A DNA stretch of 64,000 nt, taken from positions 806,001 through 870,000 of the forward strand of contig NZ_AP025032.1 in the NCBI RefSeq assembly GCF_019973775.1, in the 5' to 3' direction. Positions 56,213 through 62,861 of the stretch are shown here, piece by piece (position 1 is the stretch's first letter; the number at the start of each line of letters is the position of its first letter). The position numbers and the translations under genes are program-made. The DNA is from Aureimonas sp. SA4125. GTDB taxonomy: Bacteria > Pseudomonadota > Alphaproteobacteria > Rhizobiales > Rhizobiaceae. The notes under the pieces were generated by a model. The model made no database searches. It was not told the origin of the DNA and worked only from the letters and a program-made list of their open reading frames with translations.

Positions 56213-57307
56213 TCACAGCCGGAGGGCCCTGGCCAGCGCCTGCATGTCCGGGGGCATCGGCGTCTCGAAGGCCAGCGGCTCGCCCGTGATGGGATGCTCG
56301 AAGCCGAGGCGGTGGGCATGCAGCGCCTGCCGTCCGAGCGCGGAGACGACCGCCGCCGCTTCGGGCTCGAGCCGCTTCACCTTGGTGGCGAAACCCGCGC
56401 CATAGGTGTCGTCGCCGATCAGCGGATGCCCGACATGCGCCATGTGGACGCGGATCTGATGCGTCCGGCCGGTCTCGAGCCGGCACTCGGTCAGCGACGC
56501 GAAATCCTCGCCCGCGACGGCGCTGCGGGCGAGAACCTGGAAATGCGTGATCGCCTCGCGCGCATCCGCACGGGTCGCCGGCACCACCGTCCGCTTCGTC
56601 CGGTCGCTGCCCGAGCGGCCGAGCGGGGCATCGATGGTGCCGGCGGCCCGCAGCGGCACGCCCCAGACCATGGCGAGATAGGCGCGCTCCAGCCGGCCGT
56701 CGCGCCCATGGGCGGCGAACTGCTCGGCGAGGTGCCGGTGGGCGATGTCGGACTTGGCGACGACCATGACGCCGCTCGTGTCCTTGTCGAGCCGGTGGAC
56801 GATGCCCGGCCGCTTCACCCCGCCGATACCCGACAGGCTGTCGCCGCAACGGTGGAGGAGGGCGTTGACGAGCGTCCCCGTCCAGTTGCCGGGGCCGGGA
56901 TGGACGACGAGACCGGTCGGCTTGTCGACGACGATCAGACAGGCATCCTCGTAGAGAACGTCGAGCGGGATGTGTTCGGGGAGGGGATCGGCGTCGACCG
57001 CCTCCGGCACGACCAGTTCGACCGTCTCTCCGGCAGCGACCTTGCGCTTGGAGATGCGGCTGACGGTCCCCCCGATCGTCACCTCGCCCGCTTCGATCAG
57101 CGCCTGGAGGCGGCTGCGCGAGAGGACGCCGGGAAACTGCGCGGCGAGAAACTGGTCGAGCCGCTGCCCCGCTTCTTCCGCGCTGACGACGAAGCTGCTT
57201 GCCTCGACGTCGTCGTCGACTGTAGGACCGGTATCGATGGGAGCCTCCGCGACGCTGGATGGTCCGGGCCCCGCAAGACCGACCGGACGATGGTTTGCGC
57301 TGGACAA
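56213..57307 (-). CDS. rluD: RluA/RluD-family 23S rRNA pseudouridine synthase
   Basis: The protein has an S4 RNA-binding domain (A-G-Q-R-L-D-Q-F-L-A, S-R-S-R-L-Q-A-L-I-E-A-G) followed by the catalytic domain with H-R-L-D-K-D-T-S-G-V-M-V-V-A-K (active-site Asp), V-V-D-K-P-T-G-L-V-V-H-P-G and R-T-H-Q-I-R-V-H-M. This is the RluD type. The start is uncertain: no ATG or GTG exists between the S4 domain and the divergent gene. TTG at 57307 avoids overlapping that gene and is used here; the frame stays open to an ATG at 57391 inside the divergent gene's coding region. Confidence 0.93.
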   Translation of the reverse strand: MSSANHRPVGLAGPGPSSVAEAPIDTGPTVDDDVEASSFVVSAEEAGQRLDQFLAAQFPGVLSRSRLQALIEAGEVTIGGTVSRISKRKVAAGETVELVVPEAVDADPLPEHIPLDVLYEDACLIVVDKPTGLVVHPGPGNWTGTLVNALLHRCGDSLSGIGGVKRPGIVHRLDKDTSGVMVVAKSDIAHRHLAEQFAAHGRDGRLERAYLAMVWGVPLRAAGTIDAPLGRSGSDRTKRTVVPATRADAREAITHFQVLARSAVAGEDFASLTECRLETGRTHQIRVHMAHVGHPLIGDDTYGAGFATKVKRLEPEAAAVVSALGRQALHAHRLGFEHPITGEPLAFETPMPPDMQALARALRL

Positions 57308-57344
57308 GGCGCCGGGAGCGCGTGCGCTCGGGGAGAAGACGGCG

Positions 57345-57680
57345 ATGGCCGACGTAAACGATGACGACGACGCGCCGCTCGACCCGGCCACCGAGCGCTT
57401 GCGCCGGAAGATGGTGCGACTTCTGGCGGTGGCGGTCGCGACGATGCTGATCGGCGTTATGGCGGTGCTCGGCGCCGTTGTCTACAAGATCAACCAGAAA
57501 GGCCCCGTCATCGCCGGCGCGGACCTTGCCATCGCGCTGCCCGCCGGCAGCACGGTCGCCGACATCGCGTTCGATGGCGACGAGGCGCTTCTGCGTCTCG
57601 AGGGCGCCAGCACCGACCTCCTGCGCGTCGACCTCGGCACCGGCACGATTCTCGCCCGCTATCGCCTGACGACGCCGTGA
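57345..57680 (+). CDS. Small single-pass membrane protein (DUF6476-like)
   Basis: The 111-residue protein has an acidic N-terminus (D-V-N-D-D-D-D-A-P-L-D), a basic R-L-R-R-K-M-V-R stop-transfer-like segment, one transmembrane helix (about 25-46, with V-A-V-A-T-M-L-I-G-V-M-A-V-L) and a periplasmic tail with D-E-A-L-L-R-L-E-G-A. Small proteins of this layout divergent from rluD are conserved in Hyphomicrobiales; I believe this is the DUF6476 family. A GGGGAGAAG precedes the ATG. Function unknown. Confidence 0.75.
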   Translation: MADVNDDDDAPLDPATERLRRKMVRLLAVAVATMLIGVMAVLGAVVYKINQKGPVIAGADLAIALPAGSTVADIAFDGDEALLRLEGASTDLLRVDLGTGTILARYRLTTP

Positions 57681-57729
57681 CCGGCTGATCTTCGCCCTAC
57701 CAACGGATCGACGAAGCTCGGAAAAGGGC

Positions 57730-57758
57730 TTGCGTTCCGCAAAACCCCCGACTATATC
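57730..57758 (+). promoter_or_regulatory. Sigma-70-type promoter of tRNA-Glu
   Basis: TTGCGT (57730-57735) and TATATC (57753-57758) are separated by exactly 17 bases, ending 16 bp before the tRNA 5' end. Position and spacing fit the tRNA promoter. Confidence 0.7.
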
Positions 57759-57774
57759 GGGCCGCACTGGTTAC

Positions 57775-57849
57775 GCGCCCATCGTCTAGCGGTTAGGACG
57801 ACGCCCTCTCACGGCGTAAACAGGGGTTCGATTCCCCTTGGGCGTACCA
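57775..57849 (+). tRNA. tRNA-Glu (anticodon CTC), CCA encoded
   Basis: The 75-nt sequence folds into a cloverleaf: acceptor GCGCCCA with TGGGCGT (G1-U72 wobble), D-arm with TAGCGGTTAGGA, anticodon stem ACGCC/GGCGT with loop CTCTCAC giving anticodon CTC, T-arm GGGGTTCGATTCCCC, and an encoded 3' CCA. It reads GAG codons. Confidence 0.97.
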
Positions 57850-58260
57850 GTTTCCCAACTGAACCTGAATACAGGCACGGGCGGCCCGAACGCCGTCGCG
57901 GCGCGGCCTGCAGTGCGATGGCGCAGTTGGGCCTAGCCTCAACGTGGAAGATCCGAAGGGGATCGTCGTCCACCAGCACACGGGCTGGCATGGAGGACCG
58001 TCAGGCCCTTCCTAGCGGCGTCTCCATGTCGGCGAGGGCGTGGCGCCTATCGCAGGCGAAACCTTGTCGCGCATCGCATCGACCATCATCCGCTCCGGTG
58101 TTCTCCATCCTCTGCAGCGCGCAGGCGCGGGGTCGAGCCTCGTCAACGCTTCGTGTGCGCGAGGGGTGGACACCACCACCCGCGGCCATCACAAGCTTAA
58201 GAGGAGGAGCTGCTCCGCCGTTCGTCGCGGCGCCAGACCCTCTGCGAAAGGACATTGGCC
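57850..58260. other. Non-coding stretch after tRNA-Glu
   Basis: This 411-bp region has no convincing coding frame on either strand; frames present lack ribosome-binding sites and resemble no family. No terminator directly behind the tRNA, no second copy of the tRNA 3' end and no repeat were recognised. The right end carries the AAAGGA ribosome-binding site of the HAD gene. Confidence 0.5.
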
Positions 58261-58920
58261 TTGTCATCACCTCCCCGTCGCCCTCTCGCGGCCGATGCCC
58301 TGCTGTTCGACATGGACGGCACGCTTTTGATCTCGCATGCCGTCGTCGAGCGGGTCTGGCGTCGCTGGGCCGATTCTCACGGCCTTGACGCCGATGCGAT
58401 CCTTGCGGTCTCGCACGGGCGCCGGATGATCGACACGATGCGGGAAGTCTGCCCGTCCGGCCTCTCGGCGGAGGCGGAGGCGGCCAGGCTCGATCAGGAG
58501 GAGCGCGAGGATACCGAGGGTATCGTCGCCGTTGAGGGGGCCGCCGACTTCCTTCGATCGCTTCCAGGCGACCGCTGGGCCATCGTCACCTCGGCCGATG
58601 CCATTCTGGCCGATATCCGACTGCGCGCAGCTGGCCTGACACCGCCACCGGTGCTGGTCACCGCCGAGGATGTGACCGTCGGCAAGCCCGATCCGCAGGG
58701 CTACCGCGAGGCGGCGCGCCGGTTGGGGTTCGCGCCAGGGAACTGCGTCGTGTTCGAGGATGCGCCAGCGGGAATCGCCGCGGGCCGAGCGGCGGGCGCG
58801 CATGTGATCGCTCTGGCGACGGTCCTGACACCCGCCTTCCTCGAAGGTTCGGACTGGATCGCCGACTATCGCGGGCTGATTGCGACCACCACGGAGGAAG
58901 GCCGGCTGGAGTTAATGTGA
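58261..58920 (+). CDS. HAD-superfamily sugar-phosphatase-like hydrolase
   Basis: The 219-residue protein has all four HAD motifs: F-D-M-D-G-T-L (nucleophile Asp near residue 18), V-T-S-A (motif II), G-K-P-D-P (motif III) and V-F-E-D-A-P-A-G-I-A-A-G (motif IV). The helical cap after motif I makes it subfamily I, like GppA/HxpB sugar phosphatases. The TTG at 58261 has an AAAGGA nine bases upstream and is preferred over TTG 58255. Substrate not identified. Confidence 0.9.
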   Translation: MSSPPRRPLAADALLFDMDGTLLISHAVVERVWRRWADSHGLDADAILAVSHGRRMIDTMREVCPSGLSAEAEAARLDQEEREDTEGIVAVEGAADFLRSLPGDRWAIVTSADAILADIRLRAAGLTPPPVLVTAEDVTVGKPDPQGYREAARRLGFAPGNCVVFEDAPAGIAAGRAAGAHVIALATVLTPAFLEGSDWIADYRGLIATTTEEGRLELM

Positions 58921-58994
58921 GCTCTGAAACGACCGGACGGCGTGATCAGGCAAGCTCTGCATAGCCGCTGAGGATCGCATGGCAGCCATGCGGA

Positions 58995-59105
58995 ATTTGC
59001 ATTGGTTATGTGCGGTGCAGCATGTTTATATCGTGATGCAAATGTTTCCTCCCAGATACTTTGCTAAATTCAGCCCGCCCGGTTCGCCGTGGCGGGCCTT
59101 TTTTT
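58995..59105 (+). ncRNA. Candidate small RNA: AT-rich inverted repeat plus strong terminator
   Basis: ATTTGCAT (58995-59002) and ATGCAAAT (59036-59043) form a perfect inverted repeat in a patch of unusually low GC, followed 30 bases later by a strong intrinsic terminator at 59073-59105. The terminator is 150 bp from the HAD stop, further than the other terminators here. It may simply be a long 3' UTR; an independent small RNA is a guess. Confidence 0.3.
59073..59105 (+). terminator. Rho-independent terminator between the HAD and helicase genes
   Basis: A perfect seven-base stem GCCCGCC/GGCGGGC (59073-59079 with 59091-59097) with an 11-base loop is followed by C and seven T residues, the strongest T-run in the window. 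Confidence 0.9.
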
Positions 59106-59238
59106 GCCTTGAGCCCGGTCTCGCCTTTCAAGAGGCGTGACGATTTTGGGCGTCCGGCTGCACACAGAACGTTGAGGCCCACGGTGTCTATTGACGCAGG
59201 CCCGGCAGGAGCGGCGCGACGATGAGGGCTGGCGACTG

Positions 59239-60678
59239 ATGACCCGGAATGACCAGCCTGATTTCGTCTTCGTGCCGCGGGACCACCAGATCTCGGCGCG
59301 GGATGCGATTCTGGCAGCCCGAAGGGCGGGCCGGCCAGGCTTTCTGCTCGGCGATCTCACCGGGCTCGGCAAGACGCTGTCCGCCTGGCTGGCAATCAGC
59401 GCGATGGCCGAGAGCGAGGTCCTGATCATCTGCCCGAAGGGTGCCATGCCGCAGTGGCATCGAACCATCCAGCGCTCGCCACCGACCGACAAGCGCATCA
59501 CCATCATGAATTTCGAGCGGACAAAGCAGCTGATGGCGCCGCCGCCCGCGAGCACCCGACGGTCGGCCCGGGCGAAGAACAACGAACTCGCCCGCGCCGG
59601 CGCATTGAAGCGCAGTTTTCCGCTGGTGGTGATTGATGAGAGCCATCGCATCCGCAATCCCGCCTCGCAGCAGGGCGTGGTGTGCCGCCGCGTCGCCGCC
59701 GCGGCGGATTTTACCCTGTACATGAGCGCCACCGCCGGCCAGTCGCCGCATGAGCTTTCCTATCTCGGCAAGCTTCTGGCCTTCGCCACCGGCGGCACGT
59801 CGGGCGACATGGACGAGTTCCGGGCGTTGATGAAGCGCCTGAAGATCGGCCGCGCCCGCGGGCGTTGGCAGAACTGGCACTGGGAACCGAACGAGGACGA
59901 CCGGGCCGTCATGTCGGACCTGCTCTACAAGGGAGCGAACGCCATCGGCCTGCGCCGTCGTCCCGAGCACATCGCCGGCTGGCCCGAGGTGCAGCGGGAA
60001 CTGGCGCCGACGGCGCTCGACGCCGAGAGCCAGCGGCTCTACGAGGCGACCTGGCGCGAGTTCCGGCGTGAGCTTGGCCTTGCCGGCGGCAGCATCCGCA
60101 AGCCCACTGGCTGGGCCGCGGACCTGCGTTTCCGGCAGAAGGCAAGCCTCGTGCGCACGGCCGGAACCGCGGACTTCGGCTGCGATCTCCTCGACAACGG
60201 CCAGCAGATCGCCGTCTCCGTCGCTTTCCTAGAAACCAGCGCCATGCTGGCGGAGAAGTTTCGCGGGCGCGGCTGGACGGTGGGCGAGATCAACGGCACG
60301 CAGTCGGGAGACGTCAACGAGGCCGTGCGGACAGAATTTCAGACGGGCCAACTCGACGTCGTCGTCTTCACCGTCACCGAATCGATCTCGCTGCACCGAG
60401 GGGAAATGCCCGGCGGCGACCGCGAGCGCTCGCTGCTGGTTCATGACATGCGCCACAGCGCCATCCAGCTGCAGCAGATCGAGGGCCGCTGCCACCGCGA
60501 CGGTCAGCGGGCGGTGATCTACTACACCTATGCCGAAGGGACGGTGGAGGAGAGGATCGCTGCCATCGTCATCGGCCGCATGGTCGCGATGGACGGGATC
60601 GCCGGCGACGACACCAGCCTTCTCGGCGCCATCGCCGATGCGGTCGCGGCAGCCGGAGCGGCGCGGGAGGGGGCCTGA
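59239..60678 (+). CDS. SNF2-like DEAD/DEAH-box helicase of phage type
   Basis: The 479-residue protein is a compact superfamily 2 ATPase: motif I G-D-L-T-G-L-G-K-T (38-46), motif II V-I-D-E-S-H (131-136), motif III S-A-T (163-165) and motif VI Q-Q-I-E-G-R-C-H-R-D-G-Q (about 412-423). The G-L-G-K-T and Q-x-x-G-R-x-H-R-x-G-Q motifs are those of SNF2-like proteins; the short length without extra domains resembles helicases of bacteriophages. No other phage gene is nearby. The ATG at 59239 is used; a TTG at 59191 is possible. Confidence 0.85.
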   Translation: MTRNDQPDFVFVPRDHQISARDAILAARRAGRPGFLLGDLTGLGKTLSAWLAISAMAESEVLIICPKGAMPQWHRTIQRSPPTDKRITIMNFERTKQLMAPPPASTRRSARAKNNELARAGALKRSFPLVVIDESHRIRNPASQQGVVCRRVAAAADFTLYMSATAGQSPHELSYLGKLLAFATGGTSGDMDEFRALMKRLKIGRARGRWQNWHWEPNEDDRAVMSDLLYKGANAIGLRRRPEHIAGWPEVQRELAPTALDAESQRLYEATWREFRRELGLAGGSIRKPTGWAADLRFRQKASLVRTAGTADFGCDLLDNGQQIAVSVAFLETSAMLAEKFRGRGWTVGEINGTQSGDVNEAVRTEFQTGQLDVVVFTVTESISLHRGEMPGGDRERSLLVHDMRHSAIQLQQIEGRCHRDGQRAVIYYTYAEGTVEERIAAIVIGRMVAMDGIAGDDTSLLGAIADAVAAAGAAREGA

Positions 60679-60712
60679 GAGGAGAGGGCGCTTTGCCGGC
60701 GCGGCCTCGATT

Positions 60713-60958
60713 CTATTCCTCGCGAAACTCGGCCGGGAGTTCGCCGTAGCGGGCCAGGATCTCCGGCTCTTCCATGACTTCGTCGGTGTCGAGGTCGATG
60801 GTCTGGGCCAGAGCGACGACGCCGGCCATGCGCTTGGCGTCGCGTTCGGCGCGGGCGGCGGCTTCGTCGGCGGTCTTGAATTCCATCGCACGGCCGGCGA
60901 CGAGCTTGCCGCCCATCCGCTCGAACTGTTGCACGATATAAAGAACCTTCGCCGCCAT
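60713..60958 (-). CDS. Small hypothetical protein, 81 residues
   Basis: The protein begins A-A-K-V-L-Y-I-V-Q-Q-F-E-R, continues with F-K-T-A-D-E-A-A-A-R-A-E-R-D-A-K-R-M-A-G-V-V-A and ends in an acidic E-V-M-E-E-P-E-I-L-A-R-Y-G-E-L-P. It looks like a folded alpha/beta protein rather than a spurious frame, and I believe similar short proteins occur in other Hyphomicrobiales, but no function is known. It is convergent with the helicase (35 bp), and a terminator lies just upstream of it for cspA. Confidence 0.65.
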   Translation of the reverse strand: MAAKVLYIVQQFERMGGKLVAGRAMEFKTADEAAARAERDAKRMAGVVALAQTIDLDTDEVMEEPEILARYGELPAEFREE

Positions 60959-60976
60959 CGCTCATACCCCCAAACG

Positions 60977-61002
60977 AAAATGGCCCCGCCGAAGCGGGGC
61001 CA
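60977..61002 (-). terminator. Rho-independent terminator of cspA
   Basis: On the minus strand a perfect nine-base stem TGGCCCCGC/GCGGGGCCA with a UUCG tetraloop is followed by UUUUCGUUU. It lies 25 bp past the cspA stop. Confidence 0.92.
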
Positions 61003-61026
61003 CATCAGTCAAGGAAACCTGAAGGA

Positions 61027-61239
61027 TCAGGCTTCCTGAATGTTGACGGCCTTCGGGCCCTTGCCGCGCGGGTCGGCTTCGGAATCGAACGACACCTTCT
61101 GGTTGTCGGAGAGGCGGGAAAGACCCGAACGCTCGACATCCGAGATGTGGACGAACACGTCCGCGCCGCCATTGTCCGGCGAAATAAAGCCGAAGCCCTT
61201 GTCCGCGTTGAAGAACTTTACTGTGCCAGTCTGGGCCAT
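61027..61239 (-). CDS. cspA: Cold-shock protein (CspA family)
   Basis: The 70-residue protein is a single cold-shock domain with RNP1 K-G-F-G-F-I (14-19) and RNP2 V-F-V-H-I (28-32) and starts T-G-T-V-K-F-F-N. It binds single-stranded RNA/DNA as a chaperone. It has its own promoter, structured leader and terminator, so it is monocistronic. Whether it is cold-inducible or constitutive cannot be told. Confidence 0.96.
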   Translation of the reverse strand: MAQTGTVKFFNADKGFGFISPDNGGADVFVHISDVERSGLSRLSDNQKVSFDSEADPRGKGPKAVNIQEA

Positions 61240-61342
61240 GTTACTTAATCCTATAGAAATTCGGGCACCGCTCCGCGGTGCGAGGACCGCAAGTCATCAC
61301 GATCCGTGAACACTCGTAACACGTTTTTGCTGCGAGTCTCAA
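61240..61342 (-). promoter_or_regulatory. Promoter and structured 5' leader of cspA
   Basis: On the minus strand TTGAGA (61337-61342) and TTACGA (61314-61319) are separated by 17 bases, predicting a leader of about 65 nt. The leader contains a seven-base hairpin GCACCGC/GCGGTGC with a three-base loop (61265-61281). Structured leaders of csp genes often control translation with temperature. Confidence 0.55.
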
Positions 61343-61413
61343 CCTCTCGCGAAATTTGTTTGAATCTTCACAATCGTCCCGCCCGTCCGCCGTCTGGCGG
61401 GGACGGTGCGAGG

Positions 61414-61872
61414 CTACAGCGCGCCTGCGTCGCGGCAGTCGCCATAGACGTCGATCTGCTTGGCGTTTCCGCCGGCGAGCCGTTGCGGCGTGAAGGTGAG
61501 GGTGCCGTCGAGCGTCTCGAAACTGCCGACCCCATCGAAGAGCGTCATGCCGGACCGGGTGCCGTCGGGTTTCTGGATGCTGACAAGGCCGCAGACGACG
61601 AGGTTCCCCGTCGCCCTGCGCCGAGCTGTCACAGGGCCGAACTGGACCGTGCGACCATCCTTGAACGCGGCAGAGAACTCGGACTTGATGATCGCAAGTT
61701 CCGTTCGGCTGAGCGGATAGGGCGTCGTCGCCGGGCTGCTCTTGTCGTTCTGGCTGCGGAACATGTCGAAACGCGGCAGCGACGTGCCGGACAGATCGAT
61801 GGTCGGCATGCGCGGGGTGCAGGCACCGAGGCCCGAAACCAGACCGACGAGGATGAGAAGACGAGAGCGCAT
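61414..61872 (-). CDS. Small putative lipoprotein of unknown function
   Basis: The 152-residue protein has a lipoprotein signal peptide with lipobox L-G-A-C (Cys18). The mature part contains L-S-R-T-E-L-A-I-I-K, V-T-A-R-R-R-A-T-G-N-L-V-V-C-G-L-V and a second Cys near the C-terminus (Y-G-D-C-R-D), so a disulfide is possible. I do not recognise the family. The gene is divergent from the TrmH-type methyltransferase gene. Confidence 0.75.
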   Translation of the reverse strand: MRSRLLILVGLVSGLGACTPRMPTIDLSGTSLPRFDMFRSQNDKSSPATTPYPLSRTELAIIKSEFSAAFKDGRTVQFGPVTARRRATGNLVVCGLVSIQKPDGTRSGMTLFDGVGSFETLDGTLTFTPQRLAGGNAKQIDVYGDCRDAGAL

Positions 61873-62042
61873 GTTCCTTGGTTGTGGTCAAACGACGGAA
61901 AAGTAAAGGACAAATGCCTATTGCCCCGGACACGTTGCAATTATGCCGTTATCCCAGCCGTGAAGCCTGTAGCTCGCCCGTCCGGACGTTTCATCCCGGC
62001 GCGCGGATGGCGGGACCGCCAGACCCCGGCAACGGAGGGAAC

Positions 62043-62861
62043 ATGACGCTCGGCCCCATCCCGATCATCGATCCGCAGGACGCTCGCCTTGCAGCCTATC
62101 GCGACGTGCGCGAGCGCGACCTCGTCGGTCGCCAGGGTTTTATCGCGGAAGGGCGGGTGGTGATCGAGCCCTTGCTGGCGTCTCCCCGGTTTCGTCCCCT
62201 CAGTCTCCTCGTGCTCGAGAATCGCCTGGCGGGACTGGCCCCGGTCCTCGCGCGCGTTCCAGATAACGTGCCGGTCTATGTCGCCGACCGCCAAACCTTC
62301 GACGGCGTTGCCGGCTTTCCCGTGCACCGGGGGTTTCTGGCGCATGGAGAAGTTCTGGCCGACCCGATGGCAGCGACACGGCTGCAGGCGATCGCGTCGG
62401 CCGGCGGAACCGTCGTCGTCGCCATCGCCATCGCCAATCACGACAATATCGGCGCGATATTCCGGAACGCCGCCGCCTTCGGCGCGGATGCGATCCTTCT
62501 CGACGCGACAAGCTGCGATCCGCTCTATCGCAAGGCGATCCGCGTGTCGGCCGGCAGCGTCTTTGCCATGCCCTATGCACGCCTCGGCGCGGCGGAGGGC
62601 ATTCTTGGAGAACTGCTCGGCTTGGGTTTCCGCTGCTTCGCCCTGGCGCCGGGGGCGAGCGAGGGTCTTGCTCCGCTCGACCGCCCCGGCCCGTCCGCGC
62701 TTTTCCTCGGCGCCGAGGGACCCGGCCTCCCACCGCAGCTGACGGCGCAGATGCGGTCCATCGCAATACCGATGGTGCCGGGCTTCGACAGCATCAATGT
62801 CGCGACGGCCGCAGCCATCGCCCTGCAGCGCCTTTATTCGCGGTGCGCGGCTGCGGACTGA
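62043..62861 (+). CDS. TrmH (SpoU) family RNA 2'-O-methyltransferase
   Basis: The 272-residue protein has the three SpoU motifs of a knotted methyltransferase: motif 1 N-H-D-N-I-G-A-I-F-R-N-A-A-A-F-G (about 138-153), motif 2 F-L-G-A-E-G-P-G-L (about 221-229) and motif 3 M-V-P-G-F-D-S-I-N-V-A-T-A-A-A-I-A-L. The N-terminal part is a substrate-binding domain typical of rRNA-type members. GGAGG lies before the ATG at 62043. The 3' end overlaps the convergent coiled-coil gene by 28 bp. Confidence 0.93.
   Translation: MTLGPIPIIDPQDARLAAYRDVRERDLVGRQGFIAEGRVVIEPLLASPRFRPLSLLVLENRLAGLAPVLARVPDNVPVYVADRQTFDGVAGFPVHRGFLAHGEVLADPMAATRLQAIASAGGTVVVAIAIANHDNIGAIFRNAAAFGADAILLDATSCDPLYRKAIRVSAGSVFAMPYARLGAAEGILGELLGLGFRCFALAPGASEGLAPLDRPGPSALFLGAEGPGLPPQLTAQMRSIAIPMVPGFDSINVATAAAIALQRLYSRCAAAD

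Noticed and set aside
57775..60958. Integrated element using tRNA-Glu as attachment site
   Set aside because: No integrase and no second copy of the tRNA 3' end was found in the window, so boundaries cannot be defined.
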